DNA of 64,000 nt from Streptomonospora alba (lineage in GTDB: Bacteria; Actinomycetota; Actinomycetes; Streptosporangiales; Streptosporangiaceae), in assembly GCF_000826685.1 (NCBI RefSeq), contig NZ_JROO01000027.1, forward strand, positions 124,001-188,000, written 5' to 3'. The notes beneath the pieces are model-generated. The model saw only the letters and a program-made list of their open reading frames with translations, did not search any database and was not told the DNA's origin. Below are positions 62,382-64,000 of the stretch, in pieces (position 1 is the first letter of the stretch; every line of letters begins with the position of its first letter). A program made the position numbers and the translations under genes.

Positions 62382-63134
62382 ATGGACCCGGATGCTACGC
62401 AGATCCTGAACAGAACCGCGGAATTCCCGGAATTCGGAGATTCGACTCCCGAATGGGAGACCGAAGTGCGCAGCCGCCTCTCCGGCGTCGTCGAGCGGTT
62501 CGCCGGACCCCTGGATGAGCTCCTGGACCGCGACGCCAACGAAGGCGACACCCGGATGCTCGTCGCCGATCTCCTGACCGAGGGCCTGGGCTTCAGCAAG
62601 TACGGGGAACTCACCACCGAGTACCGCACCAAAGGCGAATCCGTCGACTACGGAATCACGCTGGACGGCGAACTCTTCGCCTTCATCGAAGTGAAACCGT
62701 GCTCCACCGAACTCGACGCGCGGAACCTGCGCCAGGCGAAACTGCACGCCGGCGAGGAGGGAATCGCGTGGGTGGTCCTGACCAACGGCCGGGTGTGGCA
62801 GGTGCACCATGTCGGCGACGGCGACGACGGCACCGGCTTGGTCGTCGACGTCGACCTGCGCGCCGAGTCCCCGCTGCACAAGCGCGTCGACGCACTGCTC
62901 CCGCTCACACGCGAGGCCGTCGTCCGCGGCCGCCTGGACGAGCTGCGCGCCTGGCGGGCCGCCCTGGAGCCGGAGCCCTTGGCCCACGTGCTGCGCAGCG
63001 ACCCCGTCGCCTCCGCGATCCGCGCCGAGGTGCGCCGCCGCACCGGCCATGTCGGCCACCTCGGAGACCTGGACGAGGTCCTCGGGGCCCTGACCGAGGG
63101 CGTCATCGCCCGCCGCCTCCAGCCGGAGGAGTGA
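62382..63134 (+). CDS. Stand-alone HsdR-N-like (PD-(D/E)xK) protein
   Basis: 250 residues. The region 45-135 resembles the N-terminal nuclease domain of type I restriction R subunits: NEGDTRMLVADLLTEGLGF, then D89 in SVDYGITLDG, E103-V-K105 in FIEVKP and Q118 in RQAKLHA, which form the PD-(D/E)xK site. GIAWVVLTNGRVWQVHHV is the following strand pair. The helicase domains of HsdR are absent and no hsdM or hsdS gene is adjacent. The C-terminal 90 residues are helical. Families of this kind are often uncharacterised; a DNA-related or defence role is possible. ATG at 62382 is chosen on codon use. Confidence 0.75.
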   Translation: MDPDATQILNRTAEFPEFGDSTPEWETEVRSRLSGVVERFAGPLDELLDRDANEGDTRMLVADLLTEGLGFSKYGELTTEYRTKGESVDYGITLDGELFAFIEVKPCSTELDARNLRQAKLHAGEEGIAWVVLTNGRVWQVHHVGDGDDGTGLVVDVDLRAESPLHKRVDALLPLTREAVVRGRLDELRAWRAALEPEPLAHVLRSDPVASAIRAEVRRRTGHVGHLGDLDEVLGALTEGVIARRLQPEE

Positions 63135-63142
63135 GCGCAGCG

Positions 63143-63490
63143 TCAGTCCGAACGGAGGCCCTCCCCGACCGCAGCTTCGGGGACGGGGAAGCGTTCCTCG
63201 TTGAGGTCCACCTTCTCCCGCAGCGCCGCCTCCACGTCCACGTCGAGGACGTCGGCCAGCCGCAGCAGATAGCTCAGCACGTCGGCCATCTCAGATCGTA
63301 CGGCCCCGGCCTTGCCGGGCTCGGCCATGACCTCGGCCGCCTCCTCGGGGGTCAGCCACTGGAACTCCGCGGCCAGCTCCCCCGCCTCCCCGGCCAGCGC
63401 CATCGCCAGGTTCTTGGGCGTATGGAACCGCCCCCAGTCGCGCCGCTCCGCGAAGTCCGCCAGCAGCTCCTGCATCGTCGAGATACTCAC
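63143..63490 (-). CDS. MazG-like nucleotide pyrophosphohydrolase
   Basis: 115 residues. The all-alpha NTP-PPase fold is recognised by HTPKNLAMALAGEAGELAAEFQWL, whose GEAGEL..EFQW is the first metal-binding EExxE-type motif, and by EMADVLSYLLRLADVL, the second, with E and D ligands. The enzyme should hydrolyse a (deoxy)nucleoside triphosphate to the monophosphate and pyrophosphate, like the dCTP pyrophosphatase group. GTG at 63490 follows AAGGGG; an ATG at 63508 would add six residues. It converges closely with the HsdR-N-like gene (8 bases between stops). Confidence 0.85.
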   Translation of the reverse strand: MSISTMQELLADFAERRDWGRFHTPKNLAMALAGEAGELAAEFQWLTPEEAAEVMAEPGKAGAVRSEMADVLSYLLRLADVLDVDVEAALREKVDLNEERFPVPEAAVGEGLRSD

Positions 63491-63741
63491 GGCGCCCCTT
63501 TCTACCATCAGGCTCCGGCGGGCATCGGCGCTGAGGCCTCGCCGCGCCCCTCCACCGCCCTACGAGCGGTCTGGCGGAAATCCAGGAAATCGCGTACCCG
63601 AAACGCAGGAGACCGGCCACCTGTATCCACCCCGCCACACAATCATCACCGGCCGTTATCCGTGTCGCTCTTTCGCGCATAGGCGGTCACTGAGGAATCT
63701 GGGGGCGCAATGTCCACGCCACCCCCGGAAGGGGATCCCCC

Positions 63742-64000
63742 TTGCGTCACCCCGCTCGACGTATCGGACAATCTGTGCTCGCGGCTTCGGCCGCCGCGAT
63801 TCTCGCCTTCACCGGATCGGGGATCGCGAACGCCGCCGTCGCGCTTCCGCCCGATGAGCTGCGGCGCGTCACCGACGACTACCTTTTCCACACACCGCTG
63901 AACAGCTTCATCGACATTCGCGCCCAAGCCCCCCACAACGACCAACTCGACTGGAGCACCGATTCCTGCAGCTGGTCCCCGGACCAGCCGATCGGGTACG
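63742..64000 (+). CDS. Secreted prokaryotic phospholipase A2, N-terminal part (runs off window)
   Basis: 86 codons visible. A signal peptide (basic start, then SVLAASAAAILAFTGSGIANA) ends near residue 29. The mature part has LDWSTDSCSWSPDQPIGY near 67-84, which matches the segment FDWSTDLC.QAPDNPFGF of Streptomyces phospholipase A2, leading to the calcium-binding and catalytic HD. The catalytic region itself lies beyond the window. TTG at 63742 is chosen because GGAAGGGG stands seven bases before it and the signal peptide starts there. Phospholipid cleavage outside the cell is the likely function. Confidence 0.8.
   Translation, partial: MRHPARRIGQSVLAASAAAILAFTGSGIANAAVALPPDELRRVTDDYLFHTPLNSFIDIRAQAPHNDQLDWSTDSCSWSPDQPIGY

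Noticed and set aside
1-64000. CRISPR arrays, prophage, insertion sequences and rRNA genes
   Set aside because: No regularly spaced repeats, integrase, transposase, phage structural genes or ribosomal RNA stretches were seen. Small tRNAs could have been missed without a covariance search.

Overview
The window is high-GC DNA with strong G/C bias at third codon positions, frequent GTG and TTG starts, and actinobacterial marker genes: accessory SecA2, an orphan conservon-type GTPase, and an ispG-rseP-dxr block. A perfect GGGAGCGCTCCC palindrome upstream of a beta-glucosidase, the known core of the Thermobifida CelR / Streptomyces CebR operator, points to the Streptosporangiales, possibly Nocardiopsidaceae. 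That placement is inferred from content, not from a database match. Nothing clearly phage-like, no CRISPR array, no rRNA and no insertion sequence was seen. tRNAs were not searched for systematically.

Layout. 1-9.9 kb: the start of proS (leftward), a spermidine-synthase-like protein, a DUF1444-like protein, a DMT exporter, a NarL-type two-component pair (3.8-5.7 kb), cytochrome bd oxidase cydAB (6.0-8.4 kb), a 37-residue cysteine-rich metallothionein-like peptide, a small CxxC protein and a Dabb protein. 10.3-33.9 kb: a catabolic region. Leftward: (a) nucleobase permease, then the three subunits of a molybdenum hydroxylase, then a CoxG-like protein (26.9-20.6 kb); (b) hyuA, hyuB, carbamate kinase, ring-opening amidohydrolase of the barbiturase/cyanuric acid hydrolase family (17.0-10.8 kb). 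Rightward, divergent from a pucR regulator: (c) DUF2877, fdrA and DUF1116, the allH/allF/allG set (30.0-33.9 kb). A conservon GTPase, secA2 and an AA10 lytic polysaccharide monooxygenase lie between these blocks. 34-45 kb: hisS, two large paralogous NB-ARC/TPR/LuxR regulators, a truncated AMP-binding protein, an RsbW-like kinase, a CooC/MinD-like ATPase behind a Zur-like site, and a GNAT acetyltransferase. 45-51 kb: secreted alpha/beta hydrolase, ispG, rseP, dxr. 51-64 kb: secreted trypsin-like protease, GltS-like symporter, D,D-carboxypeptidase, a protein of a family often called 3-methyladenine glycosylase, class C serine hydrolase, lipoprotein-like membrane protein, CelR-box beta-glucosidase, stand-alone HsdR-N-like protein, MazG-like pyrophosphohydrolase and the start of a secreted phospholipase A2.

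How the genes may work together. The most interesting reading is an oxidative cyclic-ureide (pyrimidine or related) nitrogen pathway. A permease imports the ring, a molybdenum hydroxylase oxidises it (for example uracil to barbiturate), and a barbiturase-family enzyme opens it to a ureido acid. An AllFGH-type transcarbamylase would then phosphorolyse the ureido group to carbamoyl phosphate, and carbamate kinase would recover ATP, all under PucR control. In E. coli AllFGH acts on oxalurate from allantoin. No allantoin-pathway gene is in this window, and ureidomalonate, the barbiturase product, is the one-carbon-longer homologue of oxalurate. The gene set is visible in the sequence; the assignment of AllFGH to ureidomalonate is inference.
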